A stretch of DNA of 64,000 bases from JADJWR01 sp963847675 (lineage in GTDB: Bacteria; Pseudomonadota; Gammaproteobacteria; Burkholderiales; Burkholderiaceae_F), in NCBI GenBank assembly GCA_963847675.1, contig CAWKAP010000004.1:434001-498000 (forward strand). Direction: 5' to 3'. Shown piece after piece: positions 1 to 10,231 of this stretch. The translations under genes were made by a program, and so were the position numbers. Below the pieces are notes generated by a model, which had not been told where the DNA came from, did not search any database, and was given only the letters and a program-made list of their open reading frames with translations. How positions within the stretch are numbered: the first letter of the stretch is position 1; every line of letters starts with the position of its first letter.

Positions 1-831
1 CGCGGCGTGCATACGCTGGTGAACCTGATGCCCAACGGCAAGTACCTGATGGAGGACTTCTGCTACGCGGGCGGGCTGCCGGTCGTGATCCGCGAACTCG
101 GCGAAGCGGGCCTGCTCCGCCGCAGTGCGCTGACGGTCAGCGGCCGGACGATCTGGCAGAACTCGCGCAAGGCCGAGAACCACAACCCGGACGTCATCAT
201 GCCGATGGCGCGTCCGTTCAAGAAGGACACCGGCATCGCCGTGCTGCGCGGCAATCTCGCGCCGTCGGGCGCGATCATCAAGCCTTCGGCGGCCACGCCG
301 AAGCTGATGAAGCACAAGGGGCGCGCGGTCGTGTTCGAGGACATCGACGACTTTCACGCCCGCATCGACGACCCGAAGCTGCGCATCGACGAGAGCTCGG
401 TGATGGTGCTGAAGAACTGCGGGCCGAAGGGGTACCCGGGCATGGCCGAGGTCGGCAACATGCCGCTGCCGCCGCGGCTGCTGAAGAAGGGCATCACCGA
501 CCTGGTGCGCATCTCGGACGCGCGCATGAGCGGCACCGCGTACGGCACGGTCGTGCTGCACGTCGCGCCCGAAGCGGCCGCCGGCGGCCCGCTGGCGCTG
601 GTGAAGAACGGCGACCTGATCGAGCTCGACGTCGGCAGGCGCAAGTTGCAGTTGCACGTCGATGAAGACGAACTGGCGCGCCGCCGCGCGGCGTGGAAGC
701 CACCCAGACCGGCCATGGCGCGCGGCTACACGAAGCTGTATATCGACCACGTGAACCAGGCCAACGAGGGCGCCGACCTGGATTTCCTGGTCGGCGGCAG
801 CGGTTCGGCGGTGCCGCGGGACAACCACTGA
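1..831 (+). CDS. IlvD/Edd-family sugar-acid dehydratase, C-terminal part (5' cut by window edge)
   Basis: The reading frame is open from base 1 to a TGA at 829-831, giving 276 visible residues. The family is about 575 aa long, so roughly the N-terminal half lies outside the window. Recognisable family blocks are LMEDFCYAGG, LRGNLAPSGAIIKPSA and the C-terminal DARMSGTAYG. These enzymes use an Fe-S cluster and Mg2+ to dehydrate dihydroxy acids or aldonic acids; this part resembles the arabinonate/xylonate-type branch more than true IlvD. A full-length relative lies at 27359-29092, and this copy is clearly diverged from it. The next gene is a D-2-hydroxyacid dehydrogenase, the same pairing as at 26418-29092. 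Family is secure; the substrate is inference. Confidence 0.9.
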   Translation, partial: RGVHTLVNLMPNGKYLMEDFCYAGGLPVVIRELGEAGLLRRSALTVSGRTIWQNSRKAENHNPDVIMPMARPFKKDTGIAVLRGNLAPSGAIIKPSAATPKLMKHKGRAVVFEDIDDFHARIDDPKLRIDESSVMVLKNCGPKGYPGMAEVGNMPLPPRLLKKGITDLVRISDARMSGTAYGTVVLHVAPEAAAGGPLALVKNGDLIELDVGRRKLQLHVDEDELARRRAAWKPPRPAMARGYTKLYIDHVNQANEGADLDFLVGGSGSAVPRDNH

Positions 832-918
832 AGGACGTGCACCGTGACATGTGAGAGTTGAAGCGTGAAGAAGCACGTTGCACTGAACGAGGCGCGTCTC
901 TCCTCCCAATCCTTTCCC

Positions 919-1890
919 ATGAGAGTCCTGATCACCGACTACGACTTTCCCGATGTCGAGCTCGAGCGCGGTCTTTTCGCGGACGCGGACATCGAGGTCG
1001 TGACGGCGCAGTGCCGCACCGAGCAGGCCGTGATCGACGCCGCCGGCGGCTGCTCGGCGCTGCTGGTGCAGTACGCGCCGGTCACCGAGCGGGTGCTGGC
1101 GGCACTGCCGCAGGTCGGACTGGTGAGCCGCTTCGGTGCCGGCTACGACACCGTCGATCCGGCCGCCTGCGCGCGGCACGGCGTGTGGCTGGGCAATTCG
1201 CCGGATTACGGCGTCGGCGAGGTCGCCACCCATGCCCTGGGCATGGCGCTTTCATTGCTGCGCCATCTGCCTTTCTACGATCGCGACGTGAAGGCCGGCC
1301 GGTGGCACTACCTGTCGCCGGGCACGATCCGCCGCACCGGCAACCAGACGGTGGGCATCCTCGGCCTGGGCCGCATCGGCAAGCGATTCGCCCACCTGGC
1401 ACGCAACTGCTTCGCGCGCGTGATCGCCTGCGACCCTTACATCATCGACGGCGACTTTCCGGCCTACGTCGAGCGGGTCACGCTGCCGCAACTGTTCGAA
1501 ACCGCCGACGTCATCTCGCTGCACGTGCCGCTCACCGGCGAGACGCGCGGACTGGTCGGTGCGGCGCTGCTGTCGTCGGTCAAGCCTGGCGCGATTCTCG
1601 TCAACACGGCACGCGGCGCGGTCATCGACATCGACGCGCTGCTTGCGGCGCTGGACGCCGGCCGGGTTGCCGCGGCTGCGCTCGATGTCCTGCCGAGCGA
1701 GCCGCTGTCGACCGACCATCCGCTGGCGCGCCACCCGCGCGTGCTGCTGTCGCCGCACGCGGCGTTCTATTCGATCGAGGCCGAGGCCGAACTGAGGCGC
1801 AAGGCGGCGCTGAACGTGGTGCAGTGGGCGAAAAGCGGCCGGCCGGCGTATTGTGTCGTGCAGGGGACGAAAAAACCGGTGACGGCATGA
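919..1890 (+). CDS. D-isomer-specific 2-hydroxyacid dehydrogenase
   Basis: This is a 323-aa NAD(P)-dependent oxidoreductase of the phosphoglycerate dehydrogenase/CtBP family. The Rossmann glycine motif is GILGLGRIGKRF. The catalytic Arg (NTARGAVID), Glu (LPSEPL) and His (LLSPHAAF) are all present. I chose the ATG at 919 because an upstream GTG at 865 would add an 18-residue tail with no family similarity. It follows the IlvD-type dehydratase by about 90 bp and precedes the ABC transporter genes on the same strand, so a role in reducing or oxidising a 2-keto or 2-hydroxy acid made from the imported sugar acid is likely. Two further family members lie at 22639 and 26418. Confidence 0.88.
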   Translation: MRVLITDYDFPDVELERGLFADADIEVVTAQCRTEQAVIDAAGGCSALLVQYAPVTERVLAALPQVGLVSRFGAGYDTVDPAACARHGVWLGNSPDYGVGEVATHALGMALSLLRHLPFYDRDVKAGRWHYLSPGTIRRTGNQTVGILGLGRIGKRFAHLARNCFARVIACDPYIIDGDFPAYVERVTLPQLFETADVISLHVPLTGETRGLVGAALLSSVKPGAILVNTARGAVIDIDALLAALDAGRVAAAALDVLPSEPLSTDHPLARHPRVLLSPHAAFYSIEAEAELRRKAALNVVQWAKSGRPAYCVVQGTKKPVTA

Positions 1891-1948
1891 GGGTGGCGGC
1901 GGGGCTGCCGGCCCATTGTTCGTCCGGCACACGAGGAGACGGGCCGAG

Positions 1949-3019
<1,071 letters not shown>

Positions 3020-3056
3020 TTCTCGACCGGTTTCTTCAACCCGCCAAGGAGGCACC

Positions 3057-4379
3057 ATGAGCCAGTACAAACGCCGGGAATTCATCAAGACCACCGCCAC
3101 CGTAGCCGCAGGAGCCGCGACCGGAACGCTGTTTGCGCCGGCGGTACATGCGCAGGCATGGTCGAACCAGCCGGAAAAGGGCGCCAAGCTGCGCGTGCTG
3201 CGGTGGAAGCGCTTCGTCGCGGGCGACGAAGACGCCTACATGGCCAACGTGAAAAAGTTCAGCGACAAGTACGGCGTCGAGGTCCGTGTCGACCACGAAG
3301 GGTGGGAGGACGTGCGGCCGAAGGCAGCGGTGACCGCCAACACCGGCGCCGGCCCGGACATCATTCTGTCGACGCACGACGACGCCAATCTGTATCCGGA
3401 AAAACTGGTCGACGTCACCGATCTCGCGAACTATCTCGGCAGGAAGTACGGCGGCTGGTACCCGGTATGCGAGCAGTACCTGCGGCCCAACGGCAAGAAC
3501 TGGATCGGCATCCCGCTCGGCTGCGCCGGAAACTGCATGGTTTATCGGGAGAGCCAGATCAAAGCGGCCGGCTTCAGCAGTTTCCCCAAGGACACGGCGG
3601 GCTTCCTGAAGCTGATGCAGGCGCTGAAGGAAAAGGGCACGCCGGGCGGTTTCGCGCTCGGTAACGCCACCGGCGACGGCAACGTGTGGACGCACTGGCT
3701 GCTGTGGTCGCACGGCGGCATGCTGGTTGACAAGGACAACAAGGTCGTCATCAACAGCCCGCAGACGATCCAGGCGCTCGAGTACGCAAAGGCGCTGTAC
3801 GAGACGTTCGTGCCGGGCACGCTGTCATGGCTCGACCCGAACAACAACAAGGCGTTCCTCGACAGCCAGTGCAGCGTCACCGCCAACGGCATCTCGGTCT
3901 ACTACGCGGCGAAGAACTCCAATGACCCGAAGATCAAGGAGATGGCTGCCGACATCAACCACGCCAACATGCCGATCGGGCCGGCGGGCGTGCCGACCGA
4001 GCTGAACCTCTTCTTCAACCAGATGATCTTCAAGCACTGCAAGTACCCGCGTGCGGCGAAGGAGTTCATCCGCTTCATGATGGAAGAGGAACAGTTCGGC
4101 CCATGGATGCAGGCGGCGATCGGCTACGTGACGCAGCCGCTGATCGCGTACGAGAAGAACCCGATCTGGACGGTCGATCCGAAGCACACGCCGTATCGCG
4201 ACGCGATGAAGATCATGCGGCCGATCGGTTATGCCGGGAAGCTGGGCTATGCGTCGGCCGGCGCGGCGGCGGACTTCATCGTCGTCAACATGGTGGCCGA
4301 GGCGGCATCGGGCTCGAAGTCGCCGAAGGAAGCGGCCGAGCGCGCTCAGAAGCGCGCCGAGCGCTACTACAAGGTCTGA
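3057..4379 (+). CDS. ABC transporter sugar-binding protein with Tat signal
   Basis: This 440-aa periplasmic solute-binding protein belongs to the family-1 extracellular binding proteins of CUT1 sugar transporters. Its N-terminus has a twin-arginine signal (KRREFIK) followed by a hydrophobic stretch and a likely AxA cleavage site at VHAQ. The ATG at 3057 follows a strong AAGGAGG site (3046-3052), so the start is firm. It lies between the ATPase and permease genes. A Tat signal implies export in the folded state, which is unusual but not rare for this family. It delivers ligand to the MalF/MalG-like permeases encoded downstream. The ligand is unknown. Confidence 0.92.
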   Translation: MSQYKRREFIKTTATVAAGAATGTLFAPAVHAQAWSNQPEKGAKLRVLRWKRFVAGDEDAYMANVKKFSDKYGVEVRVDHEGWEDVRPKAAVTANTGAGPDIILSTHDDANLYPEKLVDVTDLANYLGRKYGGWYPVCEQYLRPNGKNWIGIPLGCAGNCMVYRESQIKAAGFSSFPKDTAGFLKLMQALKEKGTPGGFALGNATGDGNVWTHWLLWSHGGMLVDKDNKVVINSPQTIQALEYAKALYETFVPGTLSWLDPNNNKAFLDSQCSVTANGISVYYAAKNSNDPKIKEMAADINHANMPIGPAGVPTELNLFFNQMIFKHCKYPRAAKEFIRFMMEEEQFGPWMQAAIGYVTQPLIAYEKNPIWTVDPKHTPYRDAMKIMRPIGYAGKLGYASAGAAADFIVVNMVAEAASGSKSPKEAAERAQKRAERYYKV

Positions 4380-4431
4380 GTGCCGGCGCTTCGTTTGACG
4401 GGAAAGGCGCATCGGCCGCCACTGCCTGCCA

Positions 4432-5388
4432 GTGACCGCCGGTGCGCCGGCCACACCCCAATCTCCGGGATCCAACGTGTCCGGTCTGCTGAACCGACTG
4501 CAGGGTAATCGCAACGCGCTCGGCGCATTGTTCATGCTGCCGGCCGCCGTCGTGCTGCTGCTGTTCCTGACCTATCCGCTCGGCCTCGGCGTCTGGCTCG
4601 GTTTCACCGACACGAAGGTCGGCCGCGGCGGCGAGTGGGTCGGGCTGGAGAACTACGCCTACCTGTGGGGCGACTCGGTCACGCGGCTGTCGGTGTTCAA
4701 CACGTTCTTCTACACGATCGTCGCCAGTGTCTTCAAATTCATGCTCGGGCTGTGGCTGGCGCTGCTGCTGAACAAGCACCTGCCGTTCAAGGCGTTCGTC
4801 CGCGCCATCGTGCTGCTGCCGTGGATCGTGCCCACCGCGCTGTCGGCGCTGGCTTTCTGGTGGATCTACGACGCGCAGTTCTCGATCATCAGCTGGTGCC
4901 TGGAGCGACTCGGCCTGATCGACGAGTACATCAACTTCCTCGGCGACCCGTGGCTGGCAAGGTTCTCGACCATCGCCGCCAACATCTGGCGGGGCATTCC
5001 GTTCGTCGCCATCTGCCTGCTCGCCGGTCTGCAGACGATTTCGCCGTCGTTCTACGAGGCGGCGAGCATCGATGGCGCCACGCCGTGGCAGCAGTTCCGC
5101 TTCGTGACGCTGCCGCTGCTCACCCCGATCATCGCCGTGGTGATGACCTTCTCGGTGCTGTTCACCTTCACCGACTTCCAGCTGATCTACGTGCTGACAC
5201 GTGGCGGCCCGCTCAACGCCACGCACCTGATGGCCACGCTGAGCTTCCAGCGCGCCATCCCCGGCGGCGCGCTCGGCGAGGGCGCGGCGCTGGCGGTGGC
5301 GATGGTGCCATTCCTGCTCGCCGCCATCCTGTTCAGTTACTTCGGCTTGCAGCGCCGCGGCTGGCAGCAGGGCGGAGGCGACAAATGA
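4432..5388 (+). CDS. ABC sugar permease, MalF-like
   Basis: This 318-aa inner-membrane permease has about six predicted hydrophobic segments. The EAA loop that docks the ATPase is visible as YEAASIDGATPWQQF followed by LPLLTP. The start is a GTG at 4432; an alternative GTG at 4477 would shorten the cytoplasmic N-terminus by 15 residues, and neither has an obvious ribosome-binding site. Its stop overlaps the ATG of the next permease (ATGA at 5385-5388), a sign of translational coupling. Together with the 5385-6275 product it forms the transmembrane channel of the importer. Confidence 0.92.
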   Translation: MTAGAPATPQSPGSNVSGLLNRLQGNRNALGALFMLPAAVVLLLFLTYPLGLGVWLGFTDTKVGRGGEWVGLENYAYLWGDSVTRLSVFNTFFYTIVASVFKFMLGLWLALLLNKHLPFKAFVRAIVLLPWIVPTALSALAFWWIYDAQFSIISWCLERLGLIDEYINFLGDPWLARFSTIAANIWRGIPFVAICLLAGLQTISPSFYEAASIDGATPWQQFRFVTLPLLTPIIAVVMTFSVLFTFTDFQLIYVLTRGGPLNATHLMATLSFQRAIPGGALGEGAALAVAMVPFLLAAILFSYFGLQRRGWQQGGGDK

Positions 5389-6275
5389 GCGCGAACACGA
5401 GAGACAGGGAAGACGCGGTCGACTCGCAGGGCATGCATTACCTGGTGTCGCTGCCGCGCAAGGTCGTCACGATCTACGCGCCGCTGGCGGTGTTCCTGTT
5501 CGTGCTGCTGTTTCCCTTCTACTGGATGGTGATCACCACCTTCAAGCCGAACGAGGAACTGCTGTCGCGCGAGGGCAACCCGTTCTGGGTCGTCAACCCG
5601 ACACTGGCGCACATCAACAAGCTGCTGTTCGAGACCTCGTATCCGGACTGGCTGTGGAACACGCTGCTGGTGTCGGTGGTGTCGACCTTCATCTCGATCA
5701 CCTGCGCCCTTTTTGCTGCGTACGCGATCGAGCGGCTGCGCTTCCAGGGCTCGCGCTACGTGGGCATGAGCGTGTTTCTCGCCTACCTGGTGCCGCCGTC
5801 GATCCTGTTCATCCCGCTGGCCCAGGTGGTGTTCAACCTCGGCATCTTCGACACGCGGCTGGCGCTGATCCTGACTTACCCGACCTTCCTGATCCCGTTC
5901 TGCACCTGGCTGCTGATGGGTTACTTCCGTTCGATCCCTTACGAACTCGAGGAATGCGCGCTGATCGACGGCGCCTCGCGCTGGCAGATCCTGGTCAAGA
6001 TCATCCTGCCGCTGGCGGTGCCGGGGCTCATCTCGGCCGGCATCTTCGCCTTCACGCTGAGCTGGAACGAATTCATCTATGCGCTGACCTTCATCTCGTC
6101 CTCCGAGGTGAAGACGGTGCCGGTCGGCGTGGTTACCGAACTGGTCGAGGGCGACGTGTATCACTGGGGCGCGCTGATGGCCGGCGCGCTGCTCGGCTCG
6201 CTGCCGGTGGCGGTGCTGTACTCGTTCTTCGTCGAGTACTACGTGTCGGGGATGACCGGGGCGGTGAAGGAGTAG
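5385..6275 (+). CDS. ABC sugar permease, MalG-like
   Basis: This 296-aa inner-membrane permease is the partner of the preceding one. It has a hydrophobic first segment after a polar N-terminus of about 30 residues, and an EAA loop (EECALIDGASRWQI) followed by ILPLAVPG. The ATG overlaps the upstream stop by ATGA, so the start is well supported. It is the last gene of the four-gene CUT1 ABC module. An 87-bp gap separates it from an unrelated Bug-type binding protein, which may or may not belong to the same transcript. Confidence 0.93.
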   Translation: MSANTRDREDAVDSQGMHYLVSLPRKVVTIYAPLAVFLFVLLFPFYWMVITTFKPNEELLSREGNPFWVVNPTLAHINKLLFETSYPDWLWNTLLVSVVSTFISITCALFAAYAIERLRFQGSRYVGMSVFLAYLVPPSILFIPLAQVVFNLGIFDTRLALILTYPTFLIPFCTWLLMGYFRSIPYELEECALIDGASRWQILVKIILPLAVPGLISAGIFAFTLSWNEFIYALTFISSSEVKTVPVGVVTELVEGDVYHWGALMAGALLGSLPVAVLYSFFVEYYVSGMTGAVKE

Positions 6276-6362
6276 CGCCGGCGCCTCACGGTCCGGCCGA
6301 CGCCGAAGGCATACTTCGCACTTCGCCGCCGGCGACAGTGCCGGGGCTTTCCCGGAGGTCTC

Positions 6363-7346
6363 ATGCAGCAAACCCGTCGCAGGCGCGCGCTACTGGTTCG
6401 TGCCGCGCTCGCCGTCACGCTCGCCGTCGCGTCGGCGGGCGCCTTCGCCCAGTCCGCCAGGACGGTCAGGATCCTGGTCGGTTTTCCGCCGGGCGGCGGC
6501 ACCGATTCGATCGCCCGCCTGCTGTCCGACAAGCTGAAGGACGCGCTCGGCGCGAACGTGATCGTCGAGAACCGGCCGGGCGCGGGCGGGCAGCTGGCGG
6601 CGCAGGCGCTGAAGGCCGCGGCGCCGGATGGCGGCACCTTCTTCATCTCGCACGACCACACCATCTCGATCCTGCCGCTGGTGGTCAAGAACCCGGGCTT
6701 CGATCCGGCGCGCGACTTCGTTCCGGTGGCGGGGTTCGCCACCTTCGTCAACGCCTTCGCGGTTTCCGGCGGCACGCCGGCGAAGGACTTCAGCCAGTAC
6801 GTGGACTGGGTCCGCGGCCAGGGCGGCAAGTCCGCGGTCGGCGTGCCGGCGCCGGCTTCCGTGCCCGAGTTTCTGGTCAAGGTGATCGGCGAGAAGTACA
6901 AGCTCGACCTGGTCTCGGCGCCGTACCGCGGCAGCGCGCCGATGATCGGCGACATGCTGGGCAACCAGATTCCCGCCGGGATCGGTTCGGTCCCCGAATT
7001 CATCGAGAACCACAAGGCGGGCAAGCTGCGCGTGCTCGCGGTGCTCGGCGGCGCGCGCCAGCCGGCGGTGCCCGACGTGCCGACTTTTGCCGAGCTTGGC
7101 CTGGCCGGATTCGAGGACGTGCCTTTCTACGCGTTCTTCGCGCCGGCCGGAACGCCACAGCCGGTGATCGACCAGTTCGGTGCCGCGCTTGCAAAAGTGA
7201 TCGCGATGCCCGAGGTGCGCGATCGCCTGACCACGCTCGGAATGACGGTCGGCTACATGCCGCAGCAGCAGCTGGCGGCGCGCGAACGGGCGTACGCGCA
7301 GACCTGGGCCAGAATCATCAAGTCGAGCGGCTTCCAGCCGCAATGA
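6363..7346 (+). CDS. Orphan Bug/TctC-family solute-binding protein
   Basis: This 327-aa periplasmic protein of the tripartite tricarboxylate transporter (TTT) receptor family has a signal peptide (basic RRRR start, hydrophobic core, cleavage near AFAQ). The family block VGFPPGGGTDSIAR and a following ENRPGAGG are present. Such proteins bind small carboxylates and are greatly expanded in Burkholderiales, often without neighbouring membrane subunits. Here no tctA or tctB is adjacent; the only complete TTT set is at 17512-20594. It may share those membrane subunits or act as a sensor ligand-binding protein; both are inference. Confidence 0.9.
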   Translation: MQQTRRRRALLVRAALAVTLAVASAGAFAQSARTVRILVGFPPGGGTDSIARLLSDKLKDALGANVIVENRPGAGGQLAAQALKAAAPDGGTFFISHDHTISILPLVVKNPGFDPARDFVPVAGFATFVNAFAVSGGTPAKDFSQYVDWVRGQGGKSAVGVPAPASVPEFLVKVIGEKYKLDLVSAPYRGSAPMIGDMLGNQIPAGIGSVPEFIENHKAGKLRVLAVLGGARQPAVPDVPTFAELGLAGFEDVPFYAFFAPAGTPQPVIDQFGAALAKVIAMPEVRDRLTTLGMTVGYMPQQQLAARERAYAQTWARIIKSSGFQPQ

Positions 7347-7476
7347 GGGTCGATGCGCGCCGGTTGCCCGCCAAGGGCGCGCGCGGCCGGCATGCGCGCC
7401 GTTCTCTGACGCAACTCAGGGCACGCGCTGCCCGCCGCTGGACCCGCACGGGTCGATCTGGCGGATCGTCGTCACT

Positions 7477-8382
7477 CTAGAAGCGTGCGGAGATCGTCGC
7501 GCCGACGATCGGGGTCGACCCTGGCTTGTCGCTGGCGATCTCGTCCGCAGAGGCATTCTCGAGCACGAGTTTCGGGCCGACCGCCGTACCGGCGTAGAAA
7601 TTCACCTGCCAGGTCCTGTCGACGCGGTAGCCCGCGCGCAGGAAGATCGGCGTCAACTGGTACTGGCCGATACCGTTCGGAGTGGAACCGTCTTCGCGCA
7701 GGCGGAAGCGATAGCTTCTATAAGTACCGCCAATGCCGAATTCCCAGCGCGGTGCGAACGCATACGAGAGCTCGAGCCCTGCGCCGCCCGCCGGTCCGGC
7801 GCTGAACGGATTGGCAAGTCGAAGGTCGGGCGTGATCTGCCAGTCGACGATCAGGAACGGGATGTAAGTGGTCTTCTCGATCCGGCGGAACGCGCCGAGC
7901 CCGAGCCCGAGCGTGAGGTCCTGGCTGTAGGACTTGGCGGCCATCAGCAACGCGCCGTAGCCGAAGGATTCGCTGCTCTTCGCGCCCGACTCGGCCGCGA
8001 ACTCGACCTGTGGCGCAAGCGTCCAGCGCAACCCGCCGGCCGAGACGTAGGTTGCCGAAACGGTCGCGGCGGCGCGATTGACCGAGTCCCATGGGGCCTG
8101 TCTGTCGAAAGCGACCGGATTGGTGAAACGCCAGTCGTCACGACCGTACTGAAGGGATCCGCCGATCACCCACTGGCGTGAAAGGAAGTGCTGGAACCCC
8201 GCATTGGCGAGCAGGCTGGTGGAGCCCACCTCGCCGCCGCGGTCCAGATTGGTCGTCCCCTCGTGGATCGGCGTCAGCGTGAACGAATATGTCGTCGCGG
8301 GCGCCTGCGCTGCGGCGTCGAACCCGGCGGCGACCAGCGCCGCGAACACGAGCGGCACGGACAGGGTTCGTGGAGACATCAT
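7477..8382 (-). CDS. Putative outer-membrane beta-barrel protein
   Basis: This 301-aa protein has a Sec signal peptide (cleavage near FDAAAQA) and then a sequence rich in alternating hydrophobic and polar stretches with many aromatic residues. It ends in a phenylalanine (ATISARF), the usual signature recognised by the outer-membrane assembly machinery. I recognise no specific family with certainty; it has the look of DUF6268-like or transporter-type barrel proteins. It is the last gene of a minus-strand run with the SDR and FAA-hydrolase genes, so it could be an outer-membrane pore for the sugar-acid substrate. That function is inference only. Confidence 0.65.
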   Translation of the reverse strand: MMSPRTLSVPLVFAALVAAGFDAAAQAPATTYSFTLTPIHEGTTNLDRGGEVGSTSLLANAGFQHFLSRQWVIGGSLQYGRDDWRFTNPVAFDRQAPWDSVNRAAATVSATYVSAGGLRWTLAPQVEFAAESGAKSSESFGYGALLMAAKSYSQDLTLGLGLGAFRRIEKTTYIPFLIVDWQITPDLRLANPFSAGPAGGAGLELSYAFAPRWEFGIGGTYRSYRFRLREDGSTPNGIGQYQLTPIFLRAGYRVDRTWQVNFYAGTAVGPKLVLENASADEIASDKPGSTPIVGATISARF

Positions 8383-8433
8383 GAGGAACTCCGTTCTTTG
8401 CGTTGAAGGTCGACCGGCGAAGCTGCGGCCCGG

Positions 8434-9219
8434 TCAGGGCATGTACTGCCCGCCGTTGACCTCGATGATCTGGCCGGTGACGTAGCCGCTCAACTGGTCG
8501 GAGGCCAGGAACAGAAACGCGCCGGCGCATTCGTCGGCGGTGCCGAGCCGGCCCATCGGGATCGTCGCCTTGAACGACTCGAGCTGCTGCCCGGTCGTGT
8601 GCCGGTCGTGCAGCGGCGTAATGATCACGCCCGGCGCCACCGCGTTGACGCGGACGCCGTCGCCGACGAGTTCCTTGGCCAGCCCGCGCGTGGCGGTGCT
8701 GACGAAACCCTTGGAGCCGGCGTACAGCACGGCGCCAGGTCCGCCGCCGTGGCGCGCCGAGACCGACGTGACGTTGATGATGTTGCCCCTGCCCTGGCGG
8801 CGGAAGTGCGGCAGGCAGGCGCGGCACATCGTCAGCATCGACAGCACGTTCAGCCGCAGCATGTGCTCGAAAGTCGCGTCGGTCAGGTCGGCGATCGGCA
8901 CCCGGCGCACCATGTCGCCCGCGTTGTTGACCAGCACGTCGATGCGGCCGAACGCCTGCATCGTGCGGTCGACGAGGGCGAGCAGGGCCTGCGTGTCGGT
9001 CGCATCGGCCTGTGCCGTGATTGCCTCGCCGCCACTGGCGATGATGTCGGCAGCGACCCGCTCCGCAGCGGCGGCGTTCTTGTTGTAGTGAACGGCGACC
9101 CGCGCGCGGTTGGCGCCGAACGCGCGAGCGACGGCGGCACCGATGCCGCTGCTGGCGCCCGTGATCAGCACGACCTTGTCAGCGAGGTCTTCGATCATCC
9201 CGTCGTTTGCGCGTGCCAT
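8434..9219 (-). CDS. SDR-family oxidoreductase
   Basis: This protein of about 261 aa is a classical short-chain dehydrogenase. The cofactor-binding TGASSGIG motif lies near the N-terminus, followed by NNAG, and the catalytic Ser/Tyr/Lys are seen in NVTSVSA and YAGSK. The C-terminal VNGGQYMP is typical of FabG-like enzymes. Start choice is uncertain: GTG 9225, ATG 9219 and ATG 9198 are all in frame and none has a clear ribosome-binding site. It lies downstream of the FAA hydrolase and another SDR gene on the same strand, consistent with oxidation of a sugar acid or keto-deoxy acid. Confidence 0.88.
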   Translation of the reverse strand: MARANDGMIEDLADKVVLITGASSGIGAAVARAFGANRARVAVHYNKNAAAAERVAADIIASGGEAITAQADATDTQALLALVDRTMQAFGRIDVLVNNAGDMVRRVPIADLTDATFEHMLRLNVLSMLTMCRACLPHFRRQGRGNIINVTSVSARHGGGPGAVLYAGSKGFVSTATRGLAKELVGDGVRVNAVAPGVIITPLHDRHTTGQQLESFKATIPMGRLGTADECAGAFLFLASDQLSGYVTGQIIEVNGGQYMP

Positions 9220-9348
9220 CCGCACGAGGTTCGCGCTTCAGCGCCGCGAGCGAGCCGCGTTCGACCGGCGCGGTCAATCCCGTGCCGGATGCGGAGGCCG
9301 GCCAGCGCGTCGGCAGCGAGGATCACGCGGGTCGCGCCGGCCACCCCT

Positions 9349-10200
9349 TCAACGCCCGGACCAGGCGACCACGCGCTGGCGCTGTTCACCGAGCCCAAGG
9401 ATGCCGAGCGTGACCACGTCGCCGGCCTTCAGGTACTGCTGCGGCTTCATGCCCATGCCGACGCCGGGCGGTGTGCCGGTGGTGATGATGTCGCCCGGCA
9501 TCAGCGTCATGAACTGGCTGATGTAGCTCACCAGATGGGCGACGCCGAAGACCATCGTTTTCGTGTTGCCGCGCTGCCGCTTCTCGCCGTTGACATCGAG
9601 CCACAGTTCGAGATTCTGCGGATCGGTGATCTCGTCGGTAGTCACGAGGTACGGCCCGATCGGGCCGAACGTGTCGCAGCCCTTGCCCTTGTCCCACTGG
9701 CTGCCGCGCTCGAGCTGGAAGTTGCGCTCGGAGACATCGTTGATGACGCAGTAGCCGGCCACGTACCGCTGGGCTTCGGCCTTGTCGACGTATTGCGCCT
9801 TGGTGCCGATCACCACGCCGAGTTCGACCTCCCAGTCGGTCTTGGCCGAACCCTTGGGCAGCGTGATGCCGTCGTTCGGCCCGGTGATGCAGGTGGTCGC
9901 CTTCATGAACACGATCGGCTCCGCGGGGACGGGCATGCCGGATTCGGCGGCGTGGTCCGAGTAGTTCAGCCCGATCGCGATGAACTTGCCGATGCCGGTG
10001 TACGGCACGCCCAGCCGCGGTGTGCCACGCACCAGCGGCAGCTTGGCCGGGTCGAATCCCCGCAGGTGCGCCAGTCGGCTCGGGGCGAGCACGCCGGAGT
10101 CGATGTTGCTGACGATGCTGGACAGGTCGCGGATGCGACCGTCCGCGTCGAGCAGTCCCGGCTTTTCGCGGCCCGACGGGCCATAGCGCAGCAGTTTCAT
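9349..10200 (-). CDS. Fumarylacetoacetate hydrolase (FAH)-family protein
   Basis: This 283-aa enzyme has the FAH C-terminal fold signature: FIAIGLNYSDHA, the metal-binding acidic residues around DWEVELGVVIG, and the ITTGTPPGVG loop. In the non-phosphorylated L-fucose/L-rhamnose route, a member of this family hydrolyses 2,4-diketo-3-deoxy-L-fuconate (or rhamnonate) to pyruvate and L-lactate. The preceding gene, 32 bp upstream on the same strand, is an SDR resembling 2-keto-3-deoxy-L-fuconate dehydrogenase, which would supply exactly that substrate. The pairing makes this role plausible, but other FAH reactions (keto-acid hydratase or decarboxylase) are possible. Confidence 0.88.
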   Translation of the reverse strand: MKLLRYGPSGREKPGLLDADGRIRDLSSIVSNIDSGVLAPSRLAHLRGFDPAKLPLVRGTPRLGVPYTGIGKFIAIGLNYSDHAAESGMPVPAEPIVFMKATTCITGPNDGITLPKGSAKTDWEVELGVVIGTKAQYVDKAEAQRYVAGYCVINDVSERNFQLERGSQWDKGKGCDTFGPIGPYLVTTDEITDPQNLELWLDVNGEKRQRGNTKTMVFGVAHLVSYISQFMTLMPGDIITTGTPPGVGMGMKPQQYLKAGDVVTLGILGLGEQRQRVVAWSGR

Positions 10201-10231
10201 GGCATCTCCCGAAAGAGTGGGATGGATTCGA